This document shows, piece by piece, positions 25,900-34,981 of a stretch of 48,057 bases of DNA. Numbering within the stretch: the first letter of the stretch is position 1; each line of letters starts with the position of its first letter. The stretch lies in the NCBI GenBank assembly GCA_021831685.1, contig JAKBMG010000172.1, positions 1 to 48,057 of the forward strand, in the 5' to 3' direction. Source of the stretch: Bacteroidota bacterium. Its GTDB lineage: Bacteria; Bacteroidota; Ignavibacteria; Ignavibacteriales; Ignavibacteriaceae. The notes beneath the pieces were generated by a model. The model saw only the letters and a list, made by a program, of their open reading frames with translations, did not search any database and was not told the origin of the DNA. Made by a program: the position numbers and the translations under genes.

Positions 25900-28733
25900 T
25901 CGACTCTGAGCTTCAAAAATTATTTCTCAAAGAATTCCCGGAATTAGAAAACAATAGAGCTCAGCGTGAAGCTATTTTTCAAACAGAAGGACCTGCTTTA
26001 ATAATTGCCGGTCCTGGTACAGGAAAAACTTTTACTTTAGTATTACGTACACTTTATATTATACTTTCGGAACGAGCTAAACCTTCAGAAATAATCCTAT
26101 CCACTTTTACGGAAAAATCTTCTTTTGAAATAAGAGACCGTTTGAGCCAATTTCAAAAAAAACTTAATGTTAAAATTGATCTTCACGAATTACGCACGGG
26201 TACCCTTCATAGTATTTGCGAAAGCTTTATCAGCAGCTATATTAAAAAAACTCCACTCAATAAAAGTTATTCTGTCCTGGATGATTTGACATTATCATTA
26301 TTTATAAATGAAAACTTTAATGAGGTTGTTGAACCTTATTTAATAGATACCAAGTATTTTGATAAGTGGTCAAGCAAATGGAATACAATTTCTAACCTTT
26401 CAATTTATTTTAATAAAATTACTGAGGAACTAATTGACCTAGATGATTTAAGAAATAATAGCAATAATTTTATTAAAATGATTGGCGAGTCATATTCTAA
26501 ATATCAGTCTTTATTATTTGAAAATAACAAAGTGGATTTTGCTTTCCTGCAAAAAATATTTTATGATTTGCTGCTTGATCCCGCTATAAACAAAAAAATT
26601 ACTTCTGAAATTAAATATGTTCTTATAGACGAATATCAAGACACTAATTATATTCAGGAACAAATTGCTCTAAAACTATCAGAGTCTAATAATAATATTT
26701 GTGTAGTTGGCGATGAGGATCAGGCACTATACCGTTTTCGTGGAGCAACAGTTAGAAATATACTTGAATTTCCTAAAAAATATTCAAGCTGCCGCACTAT
26801 AAAATTATTAAACAATTACCGTTCTCATGAAAAAATCATCGCCGCATATAACACTTTCATTAACTCAATAAACTGGCATAGTGACGATAAGAAGTCATAT
26901 TATCGTTTCCCTGATAAAACGGTTAAGGTTGCTGACACAACGAAATCACCTGGTTATCCTGCAGTATTTTCAATCTGGGTTGATTCCGAAAAAGAAGAAG
27001 CTAATCGTTTTGCTGATCTCGTTGAATTCCTATTAAAAAATAAAATCGTAAATGACCCCAGCGATATTGCGCTTTTATTAAGAAGCGTGCGTATCGATTT
27101 TTCAGGTCCCTTTATTGATGCACTTGCTAAAAAGAATATTAAAGCTTTTTGTCCACGTGCCCGTGCTTACTTCGAAAATGATGAAGTTAAACTGGCTTTC
27201 ACATGTCTTGCACTTATTTTCGGTTTTATAGATAAAGACCTGAATGATTATTCTCATAAATATATCATCGAAGAAGGATTAGGACTATTAGCTCCTTTTA
27301 TTGGCACACCGCTAGCTTCATTTATTAAAAGACAAGCAGAAGAATTTTCTAACCTATCCGGTAAAGATACTCTTGATAAAAATATTCCGGATTTCCTTTA
27401 CCTGCTTTATGCTTATAAACCTTTTTCCGACTTCCTAAAGGATGAAAATCAATCGCGTAATCTTTCAATATTTTCATCATTGCTAAACACCTTTCAACTC
27501 TATTATCATTTCCCTGTTATTTCAGCAAAAAATAAATTAGCTGTAAAGCATAATTTGTTTAATAGTTTTTTTAATCTTCTTCTAAACTCCGGTCAAAATG
27601 AATACGAAGATGATAATAATCCTATCCCCAAAGGCTATGTACAGATTATGACTATACACCAATCAAAAGGGCTTGAATTTCCTGTAGTTGTTGTTGGTTC
27701 ATTAGATAAACGTTTTTCAGTTGGGAAAGAAGTTGACCGGCTGCTTTCTCCATTTTATAAAAGAGAAGAATTTGAACCCGAAGATAAAATTACAACTTTC
27801 GATCATGCCCGCTCTTTTTACGTTGCTTTCTCACGTCCTCAAAAATTACTTGTGCTTACAAACAGCTCTCAACCCAAACCAATTTTTAATCCAATTTGGG
27901 AAGGTCTTGACCAATGGCCGCATGTAAAAAAACAAACTCTTTTAGCTCAGCAATTTCAATCAAAGGCGCCGTTTATCCCTAAGCAAAGTTTATCTTTAAC
28001 ATCACATATAAATATTTATGAAACTTGTCCTCGTCAGTATCAATATTATAAAGATTTAGAATTTACCCCCAGCCGTACTGGTCAGGTTTTATTTGGAACT
28101 CTTGTCCATGCAACTGTAGAAGATTTGCATCGAAGTATCATTGAAAATGAATCGGTTGACGAGAAAAAAATAGCTTTAGATTTTGAACAAAATTATAAGG
28201 GACTAGTTGCATCTGGTCTTCGTCCGCTAGCTCTACACCAAAAGGAAGCCGCTCTCAAACAAGTCATAACCTATTTCCAAAATAATAAAGATTTACTAAA
28301 AAGAGTTATTGATACTGAAGTAGATGTCTCTATTGAAAAAGATGAATATATTATCACCGGTAAAGTTGATCTTTTATTGGGCCGTGATAATAAGCTTGAA
28401 GTTCTTGATTTCAAATCTCAGCAAAGACCTGATTCAAAAGATTCAATCCTTGAACGTTATAAAAAACAATTAAACCTCTATGCTTATATTTTAAGGGAGC
28501 GTTATAAAAAAGAACCTGAACGTCTTTATATTTACTGGACTGCTGAAGACAAAAGAAAAGATGCGCTTATGGAAATTGATTATGATCCCCAATTAGTTGA
28601 AGAAGCGGGCAAACACTTTGATTCAGTAGCTAAATGTATCCTTGATCGTGACTTTGAAATTCATAACTGGCCCGATAAAACAAAAGTTTGCAAAGAGTGC
28701 GATTTTAAATTTTACTGCAGAGTGGAGAAATGA
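25896..28733 (+). CDS. UvrD/RecB-like helicase with C-terminal Fe-S PD-(D/E)XK nuclease
   Basis: The 945-residue protein is a superfamily-1 helicase fused to a RecB-type nuclease, an AdnB/AddAB-like layout. Walker A GPGTGKT is at residues 39-45, motif II DEYQD at 245-249 and motif III GDEDQALYRFRGA at 272-284. Motif V reads IMTIHQSKGLEFPVVVVG and motif VI FYVAFSRPQKLL. The nuclease part has FGTLVHATVEDLH, KVDLLL and LEVLDFKSQ, which give the His, Asp, Asp and Lys of the active site. Cys in YETCPRQYQYY together with CKECDFKFYC supply an Fe-S staple. It would unwind and degrade DNA ends. It overlaps both neighbours by 4 bp. Confidence 0.92.
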   Translation: MIDSELQKLFLKEFPELENNRAQREAIFQTEGPALIIAGPGTGKTFTLVLRTLYIILSERAKPSEIILSTFTEKSSFEIRDRLSQFQKKLNVKIDLHELRTGTLHSICESFISSYIKKTPLNKSYSVLDDLTLSLFINENFNEVVEPYLIDTKYFDKWSSKWNTISNLSIYFNKITEELIDLDDLRNNSNNFIKMIGESYSKYQSLLFENNKVDFAFLQKIFYDLLLDPAINKKITSEIKYVLIDEYQDTNYIQEQIALKLSESNNNICVVGDEDQALYRFRGATVRNILEFPKKYSSCRTIKLLNNYRSHEKIIAAYNTFINSINWHSDDKKSYYRFPDKTVKVADTTKSPGYPAVFSIWVDSEKEEANRFADLVEFLLKNKIVNDPSDIALLLRSVRIDFSGPFIDALAKKNIKAFCPRARAYFENDEVKLAFTCLALIFGFIDKDLNDYSHKYIIEEGLGLLAPFIGTPLASFIKRQAEEFSNLSGKDTLDKNIPDFLYLLYAYKPFSDFLKDENQSRNLSIFSSLLNTFQLYYHFPVISAKNKLAVKHNLFNSFFNLLLNSGQNEYEDDNNPIPKGYVQIMTIHQSKGLEFPVVVVGSLDKRFSVGKEVDRLLSPFYKREEFEPEDKITTFDHARSFYVAFSRPQKLLVLTNSSQPKPIFNPIWEGLDQWPHVKKQTLLAQQFQSKAPFIPKQSLSLTSHINIYETCPRQYQYYKDLEFTPSRTGQVLFGTLVHATVEDLHRSIIENESVDEKKIALDFEQNYKGLVASGLRPLALHQKEAALKQVITYFQNNKDLLKRVIDTEVDVSIEKDEYIITGKVDLLLGRDNKLEVLDFKSQQRPDSKDSILERYKKQLNLYAYILRERYKKEPERLYIYWTAEDKRKDALMEIDYDPQLVEEAGKHFDSVAKCILDRDFEIHNWPDKTKVCKECDFKFYCRVEK

Positions 28734-30259
28734 AAATAATTAAAATCTTCATCAGTAGTGTTCAAAATGAATTTTCTCAAGAGAGAAACATGCTTTATGA
28801 ATATCTTTCTACTGATGCTCTTTTAGGCAAATTCTTCGAGCCTTTTATTTTCGAAAACCTTCCTGCTAAAGATCAAAAAGCCGATGAAGCTTATCTTTCG
28901 CATGTAAAAAAATCAGATATTTATCTTGGTATATTTGGTAAAAATTATGGCTATGAAAATAAAGATGGATTTTCTCCAACGGAAAATGAATATAATTTTG
29001 CGTGCAAAGAAAATAAAACTCGCTTAATTTTTATTAGCAATCATAAAAGCAATGAACGCAATTCAAAAGAACTTGCTTTAATCCATAAAGCCGAAAATGA
29101 GGTAATACGAAAAAAGTTTTCATCAATTTCAGAACTCAGAACTTTAGTTTATGCTTCGCTCGTAAACTATTTGGAAGAAAAAGATTATTTACGTACCGTT
29201 CCTTTTGATGCCTCAATTTGTAAAAATGCTACATTTGATGATATTGATAATGAAAGAATTTCTGAGTTTGTTGCCTTAGCAAGAGAAAAAAGAAAATTTC
29301 CTTTACCTGTATCTTCAAGACCGGAAAAAGTTTTAACCCATTTAGATCTTTTTAATGATGGTAAACTAACCAACGCTTCCATTTTGTTATTTGGTAAAAA
29401 TCCGCAACATTATTTTATATCGTCAGAAATTAAGTGTGTTCAATTTTACGGTACTGAAATAGTTAAACCTATTCCATCATATCATATTTATAAGGGTGAT
29501 GCTTTTCAGCTTGTTGATCAAGCCGTTGATTTTGTTCTTTCAAGAATTGACGCCAGAGTAGGTACACGTAATAAATCTAATGCTGTTCCTTTTGATTATG
29601 AAATACCTCGATCAGTTGTCTCAGAAGCTATTGTTAATGCGGTAGCACACCGGGATTATACAAGCAATGCATCTGTTCAGGTAATGCTTTTTAAAGACCG
29701 CCTTGAAATTTGGAATCCTGGTCAACTTCCTGATAAATTAACCCTTGCTAATTTAAAATTCTCTCACAGTTCAATTCCAAGAAATCCCTTGCTTGCCAAT
29801 CCTTTGTTTTTTGCTGGTTATATTGAAAAAGTCGGTACTGGTATTCCAGATATGCTTACAAATTGTAAACTAGCTGGACTTAAAGAACCAGATTTTAAAA
29901 TTGACGATGCTTTCAAAATAATAATTTATCGTGCTATACAAATAACCGGACAAGCTGCCCCACAAGTTAGCGGACAAGTTACCCCTCAAGCTGCCCCACA
30001 AGTTACCCCCCAAGCTGAGTCAATTCGACGTGTTGTTTTAGTGCTAAAGGGCGAACTGACAAGAGCAGAAATTCAAGAATTACTTAAACTTAAAGATAGA
30101 AAATCATTTATAGCAAACTATCTAAATCCCGCTCTTGAAAGTGGATTTATAGAAATGACTTTACCGGATACACCAACAAGTCCAAATCAACGTTATCATT
30201 TAACTACAAAAGGCAAACGTTTTAAAACAAAATTAAATAAAGAGATTAAACAGGAATAA
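28730..30259 (+). CDS. DUF4062 - RecG-like HATPase - winged-helix protein
   Basis: The 509-residue protein opens with a DUF4062 domain (KIIKIFISSVQNEFSQERN, VKKSDIYLGIFGKNYG), about residues 1-150. Next is the linker typical of Schlafen/AlbA-type ATPases (GKLTNASILLFGKNPQ). A GHKL-type HATPase_c_4 domain follows, with E299, N303, H307 and D309 in SEAIVNAVAHRDY, then LEIWNPGQLP and EKVGTGI. A Gln/Pro/Ala-rich tether spans about 407-430 before a winged helix at 431-509. Its relatives usually carry an AlbA_2 DNA-binding domain at the N-terminus; here DUF4062 takes that place. It overlaps the helicase gene by 4 bp and sits 10 bp before mod. A sensor or regulator role in defence is inferred. Confidence 0.85.
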   Translation: MKIIKIFISSVQNEFSQERNMLYEYLSTDALLGKFFEPFIFENLPAKDQKADEAYLSHVKKSDIYLGIFGKNYGYENKDGFSPTENEYNFACKENKTRLIFISNHKSNERNSKELALIHKAENEVIRKKFSSISELRTLVYASLVNYLEEKDYLRTVPFDASICKNATFDDIDNERISEFVALAREKRKFPLPVSSRPEKVLTHLDLFNDGKLTNASILLFGKNPQHYFISSEIKCVQFYGTEIVKPIPSYHIYKGDAFQLVDQAVDFVLSRIDARVGTRNKSNAVPFDYEIPRSVVSEAIVNAVAHRDYTSNASVQVMLFKDRLEIWNPGQLPDKLTLANLKFSHSSIPRNPLLANPLFFAGYIEKVGTGIPDMLTNCKLAGLKEPDFKIDDAFKIIIYRAIQITGQAAPQVSGQVTPQAAPQVTPQAESIRRVVLVLKGELTRAEIQELLKLKDRKSFIANYLNPALESGFIEMTLPDTPTSPNQRYHLTTKGKRFKTKLNKEIKQE

Positions 30260-30269
30260 AGGCAAACCT

Positions 30270-30743
30270 ATGTCCAAAATCGAAATCAAAAAAACTGAGC
30301 TTGTCTGGAAAGGCAAATACGATGATGAAGGTAAACTTGTTCCGGTTGAAAAACCCGGTCCATATCCCTTCCAGATAATTGAGGTTGTTAACCAGCCCCG
30401 CAGCGGTAACGAAGAACTTAAACCACAGCAAAATCTTTTTGATACCTACAAAGGCGATGAAGGCGATACTTTTGAAACCGGCTGGCGCAACAAACTTATT
30501 TGGGGAGATAACAAATTTGTTATGTCCTCTCTCCTTGAGAAGTTTGCTGGCAAAATTGATTTGATTTACATAGACCCTCCCTTTGCTACCGGTGCGGATT
30601 TTAGAATGAATATTGAAATTGGCGAAAAAGGAGATGAGGTTTATAAAGAACATTCAATTATTGAGGAAAAAGCATATAGAGATACTTGGGGTCAAGGTAT
30701 TGAAAGTTTTTTAAAGATGATGTATGAAAGAATTTCTTTCTGA
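30270..30743 (+). CDS. mod: Type III restriction-modification methyltransferase Mod, N-terminal part (frameshifted)
   Basis: The 157-residue piece carries the beginning of a class-beta N6-adenine methyltransferase. WGDNKFVMSSLLEKFAGKID leads into motif IV DPPF (102-105) within DLIYIDPPFATGADF. The frame then ends after FLKMMYERISF. In intact relatives MMYER is followed by a few residues and then by KEFLSEKGSIYIHLDWR, which appears here in the next frame. The break is at about 30723-30735. ATG 30724 of the second piece lies inside this frame, so the cell may make two polypeptides. It follows the DUF4062 gene by 10 bp. Confidence 0.88.
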   Translation: MSKIEIKKTELVWKGKYDDEGKLVPVEKPGPYPFQIIEVVNQPRSGNEELKPQQNLFDTYKGDEGDTFETGWRNKLIWGDNKFVMSSLLEKFAGKIDLIYIDPPFATGADFRMNIEIGEKGDEVYKEHSIIEEKAYRDTWGQGIESFLKMMYERISF

Positions 30744-32151
30744 AAAAGGCTCAATTTATATACATCTAGATTGGAGAATGAATAGTTATGTTAGATTGTT
30801 ATTAGATGAAATTTTGGGATTTGATAATTTTCAAAGAGAAATAATTTGGGATATATCCGTCCTCAGCGGTTTCAAATCTTTAGCTAATAATTGGATAAGA
30901 GGTCATGATACAATACTATTCTATTCAAAAGATACAAATAACATTATTTTTAATAAACAGACTACAGAACATAGGGAAGAATATATCAAAAGATTTAATA
31001 AAGCAGATAAAGATGGTAGGAAATACTTTGATGGAAGAGGAGTTAAACGTTACTTAGACGAAGTTCTTGAAAAAGGTAAGCCGATTGGTGATGTATGGAA
31101 CGATATTATGTCTTTTCAGCAAATACCTACAGCTGTAGAACGCTTACCTTATCCGACACAAAAACCAGAATTACTTTTGGATAGAATAATAAGTGCTAGT
31201 TCAAATGAAGATTCTTTAGTTGTCGATTTCTTTTGTGGTTCCGGTACAACTTGTGCGGTTGCAGAAAAGCTTAATCGCCGCTGGATAGGTGTTGATCTCG
31301 GTCGTTATGCAATACATACAACGCGCAAAAGAATATTAGAAATAGCAAACTCAAAGGACTTAAACGATACTTCAAAAAAATATGGCAAACCCGCCCGCCC
31401 GTTTGAAATACTTAACCTTGGTAAATATGAAAGACAGTTTTGGCAGGTAAAAGCTTTCAACCGTAAAGATGAAAAACAAGCTTTGTATGAGTACCTTGCT
31501 TTCATTCTAAAACTTTATGGCGCTGAACCAATTGCCGGTTCCTCTCACATTCACGGCAAAAAAGGTAATGCGCTTGTTTACGTTGGCGCAGTGGATTCGC
31601 CAGTTACAATCCAAGAAGTAAACGATGCAATGCACGACTGCAAAGAAATGGGACAAAAAGAACTCCACATTCTCGGCTGGGAATGGGAAATGGGGATGAA
31701 TGACACCATTAAAGATGTGGCAAAACAAGGCGGTATAAAATTACTCCCGATAACTATACCGATGGATGTACTTGAACCCGAAGCAGCTAGGAAAGGTGAT
31801 GTCCGTTTTTTTGAACTTGCTTACTTCAAAGTTGACACAGAAACCGATAATAAAGATTTAAAAATAAAACTGGAAGATTTTGTAGTCCCTCATACAGATT
31901 TAATTCCGCAAGAAGTAAAAGACTCAATAAAAAAATGGAAAGACTGGGTAGATTATTGGGCTGTAGATTTTGACTTCAAGAATGATACATTTAATAACAC
32001 ATGGACTTCATACCGGACAAGGCAGGACCGCAAACTTAATTTTACAGCAAAGCATACTTACGAAAAAACGGGAACTTACAAAGTACTCGTAAAGATAATT
32101 GATATTTTTGGGATTGATACTTCACAACTTTACGAAATCAAAATTAAATAA
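30724..32151 (+). CDS. mod: Type III restriction-modification methyltransferase Mod, C-terminal part (frameshifted)
   Basis: The 475-residue piece holds the rest of Mod. LSEKGSIYIHLDWR is followed by the target-recognition region (about 30-140), YPTQKP (143-148) and SAM motif I DFFCGSGTT (168-176), with RWIGVDLGRYA after it. A long C-terminal tail ends in a PKD-like beta-sandwich (HTYEKTGTYKVLVKIIDIFG). The order IV-TRD-I is that of beta-class enzymes. Because the split falls between motif IV and the recognition domain, function would need trans-assembly or ribosomal frameshifting. It is separated by 9 bp from res. If Mod is dead, Res should be inactive too, because type III Res works only in a complex with Mod. 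Confidence 0.9.
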   Translation: MKEFLSEKGSIYIHLDWRMNSYVRLLLDEILGFDNFQREIIWDISVLSGFKSLANNWIRGHDTILFYSKDTNNIIFNKQTTEHREEYIKRFNKADKDGRKYFDGRGVKRYLDEVLEKGKPIGDVWNDIMSFQQIPTAVERLPYPTQKPELLLDRIISASSNEDSLVVDFFCGSGTTCAVAEKLNRRWIGVDLGRYAIHTTRKRILEIANSKDLNDTSKKYGKPARPFEILNLGKYERQFWQVKAFNRKDEKQALYEYLAFILKLYGAEPIAGSSHIHGKKGNALVYVGAVDSPVTIQEVNDAMHDCKEMGQKELHILGWEWEMGMNDTIKDVAKQGGIKLLPITIPMDVLEPEAARKGDVRFFELAYFKVDTETDNKDLKIKLEDFVVPHTDLIPQEVKDSIKKWKDWVDYWAVDFDFKNDTFNNTWTSYRTRQDRKLNFTAKHTYEKTGTYKVLVKIIDIFGIDTSQLYEIKIK

Positions 32152-32160
32152 GGGGGAAAA

Positions 32161-34902
32161 ATGGCAAAATCTTGGGTACAATACGACAAAGAACTTCCTT
32201 TTATTGAAGACCGCAATCCCTGGGATATACCGAATTGCTATTTACGCAAAACCGGAATTAATGAGTTTGAAGTAATTGAAGGCAGAAGACCAAGCAGAAT
32301 GTTTCTTGTAAATAATCTTCGAAAAGAAATAGATGCGTGGCGTTCAAGCGATTATCCCGGGATAACAAGTACAACTTATGAATTGATAACGCATTGGTTC
32401 GAAAACTCACATCAGCCAGTATTTGGAAGTGAACCGTTCAACTTTTATTTCTGTCAGCGTGAAGCAATTGAAACTATAATCTATCTTTTTGAAATTAAAC
32501 ATTTCAATGATATTATTCCCTTAATTCAAGAGTATGCTGAAGAAGATCAAAGTGCTCTCTTTGGTCAAAAAATAGAATTCTCTGAAAGAATGGACGGGAA
32601 AAGAATACTTAAAAGATATTTTCCTGAACTTCAAAATGTAGGCGAACAGGAACTCCCGGAAGAAAACCTTTTACGTTATGCCGTTAAAATGGCAACCGGT
32701 TCAGGCAAAACAATGGTTATGGCTTTTGTTATTGTATGGTCATTCTTCAACCGCTTGCGTGAAAAAGACAGAAGATTTGCAGATAATTTTTTAATTATTG
32801 CTCCAAACGTCATTGTTTATGAACGCCTTGCTAAAGACTATGCCGATGGAAAAATATTTAATGATTTCCCGTTCATTCCAGCCGCTTGGAAACATCAATG
32901 GAATCCAAACACAAAATTGCGCGGCGATGAATCTCCGTTAAGTACAAGTGGTAATATCATTGTAAATAACATTCATCAGCTTTACGAATCAAGAATCAAA
33001 GAATGGCAACCGGATACAATTGTTAATGCCATTTTGGGTAGAACTCCACAAAAAGATCCTACCAAACCTCCTCAAGTTCTATTGGAAAGGATTAAAGAAC
33101 TTGATAATCTTATCGTCCTTAATGATGAAGCTCACCACGTACATGATGATGAATTAAAATGGAATGAAGCGTTATTATCAATTCATAATTCAATTCCGGG
33201 AGGTTTAACAATGTGGCTCGACTTTTCAGCCACACCTAAAACTCCAAATAATACTTATTATCCCTGGATAATTTGTGATTATCCTTTGGCTCAAGCTGTT
33301 GAAGACCGGATAGTAAAAGTCCCGCTCATCGTTCACGGCTTCGATAAGAAAGACCCTGAAAGTATAAACAAACAGAATGTTGTTGTTAAATATGGAGCAT
33401 GGATTAAGGCAGCTCTTATTCGCTGGAGAGAACATTATGATACTTTTAAGAAAGTTAAAAAGAAACCCGTTCTTTTTGTTATGGCGGAAAAGAATGATTA
33501 TGCAGATAAAATTGCCGAAGCCATAAAGAAAATCAGTGATTCTGAAAAACTTGGAATCAAAAAAGATGAAATCCTTATCATTCATACAGATTCATCCGGC
33601 GAAATAAAAAAAGGTGATATCGAATCTTTACGGGAAGAAGCCCGTGATATTGACAAACCTGAAAACAAAATTAAAGTAATAGTAAGTGTTCTTATGCTTC
33701 GTGAAGGTTGGGATGTTCAAAACGTAACGCTTGTTCTTGGATTAAGGGCATTTGATTCTCCGATATTACCTGAACAAGCTATTGGTCGAGGGTTACGCTT
33801 AATGAGAGATGTTAGTCCTGATAGAACCCAAACACTTGAAATCATTGGTAACAATAAATTCGAAGAAATCATAAAGCAGCTTGAAGAAGAGGGAGTTGGA
33901 ATCAGAACTACAAAAACTCCGCCGCCATTACCAATTACAATTGCACCTGAGACAAAAAGATTGGAATATGACATTACAATTCCGGCTACAGATTATTCAT
34001 ATAATCGTGTTTATAAAAGATTAGATGAAATAGATGTATCAAAAATCCCTTCGCTATTTACTTCTTCAAAGTTACAAGAAGATCGAAAAACAGTTCTTAA
34101 ATTGAATATGTTTCAGCTTGATTACGAAGTTCACACAGCTCCTTTAGAAGAAGATATTCTCGAGCTTGGAAAAGATTTAGTATCTCACATTACCGGCGAA
34201 GTAATCCGAAAAGCTCGCCTTACTAATTGCTTCAATATACTCTATCCTAAAGTTGAGCAATACATTTTAGAAATATGTTTTGAAGTAAAACTAAAGAATA
34301 TTGAAAACGAAAATCTACGTAAAGAATTAAAAGACATAGCAATACGAGAGATTATTATTGATCATCTTTCCGCAGCAATCGGAAATGCTACAGTGGAAAA
34401 GAAGACAATTAAAGTCCAAGGTAAACCAATTAGGCTATCTAATACACCGCCATTTACATGGAGACGAAAGCGCGAAAGGTTAAACAAAACAATATTTAAT
34501 TTTGTTGCCCTTTTTAATGATTATGAAGGTGAATTCGCAAAATTTTTAGATAAATGCGAAGACATTACTGCTTTTGCTGCTTTAGCCGGAACAGATTTTA
34601 AGATTGATTATCTAACTTCAAAAGGAGCCATTCGATTTTACTATCCCGATTTTGTAGCTGTTCAAAAAGTTGGTAAAGAAAAGGTTAATTGGATACTCGA
34701 GACAAAAGGTCGCGAATTTCCTGAACTTGATAACAAGAACAAAGCAGTTGAACGCTGGTGCAAACAAGTTACTGAACAAACCGGAAAAGAATGGAAATAC
34801 TTAATGGTGAAACAATCAAAGTTTACTTATGCGTCAAAAAACGTAAAATGTTTTTCGACTTTCCTTGAAGGTTATTTACATGATGAACAAGAGCTCTTGT
34901 AA
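32161..34902 (+). CDS. res: Type III restriction endonuclease subunit Res
   Basis: The 913-residue protein is an ATP-dependent superfamily-2 translocase-nuclease. Walker A MATGSGKT is at residues 177-184 and the DEAH box at 322-325 (LNDEAHHVHDDE). Motif VI reads EQAIGRGLRLMR. The C-terminal PD-(D/E)XK nuclease has YPDFVAV and WILETKGRE. No frameshift or lost catalytic residue is visible, so this gene looks intact, unlike mod. Res partners with Mod to cut DNA that carries unmodified, inversely oriented sites. The GGGGGAAAA leader before ATG 32161 is a strong ribosome-binding site. Confidence 0.94.
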   Translation: MAKSWVQYDKELPFIEDRNPWDIPNCYLRKTGINEFEVIEGRRPSRMFLVNNLRKEIDAWRSSDYPGITSTTYELITHWFENSHQPVFGSEPFNFYFCQREAIETIIYLFEIKHFNDIIPLIQEYAEEDQSALFGQKIEFSERMDGKRILKRYFPELQNVGEQELPEENLLRYAVKMATGSGKTMVMAFVIVWSFFNRLREKDRRFADNFLIIAPNVIVYERLAKDYADGKIFNDFPFIPAAWKHQWNPNTKLRGDESPLSTSGNIIVNNIHQLYESRIKEWQPDTIVNAILGRTPQKDPTKPPQVLLERIKELDNLIVLNDEAHHVHDDELKWNEALLSIHNSIPGGLTMWLDFSATPKTPNNTYYPWIICDYPLAQAVEDRIVKVPLIVHGFDKKDPESINKQNVVVKYGAWIKAALIRWREHYDTFKKVKKKPVLFVMAEKNDYADKIAEAIKKISDSEKLGIKKDEILIIHTDSSGEIKKGDIESLREEARDIDKPENKIKVIVSVLMLREGWDVQNVTLVLGLRAFDSPILPEQAIGRGLRLMRDVSPDRTQTLEIIGNNKFEEIIKQLEEEGVGIRTTKTPPPLPITIAPETKRLEYDITIPATDYSYNRVYKRLDEIDVSKIPSLFTSSKLQEDRKTVLKLNMFQLDYEVHTAPLEEDILELGKDLVSHITGEVIRKARLTNCFNILYPKVEQYILEICFEVKLKNIENENLRKELKDIAIREIIIDHLSAAIGNATVEKKTIKVQGKPIRLSNTPPFTWRRKRERLNKTIFNFVALFNDYEGEFAKFLDKCEDITAFAALAGTDFKIDYLTSKGAIRFYYPDFVAVQKVGKEKVNWILETKGREFPELDNKNKAVERWCKQVTEQTGKEWKYLMVKQSKFTYASKNVKCFSTFLEGYLHDEQELL

Positions 34903-34981
34903 TTAAGAAATTAATAAATGTTATTCAAATATGAAGATTCATTAAATTAATATTTATAAAATATGATTATGAGGTTATAAA

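Noticed and set aside
29950-30020. Tandem repeat in the DUF4062-HATPase gene as a contingency locus
   Set aside because: The Gln/Pro/Ala-rich segment is made of irregular units and stays in frame. It is better explained as a flexible protein tether.
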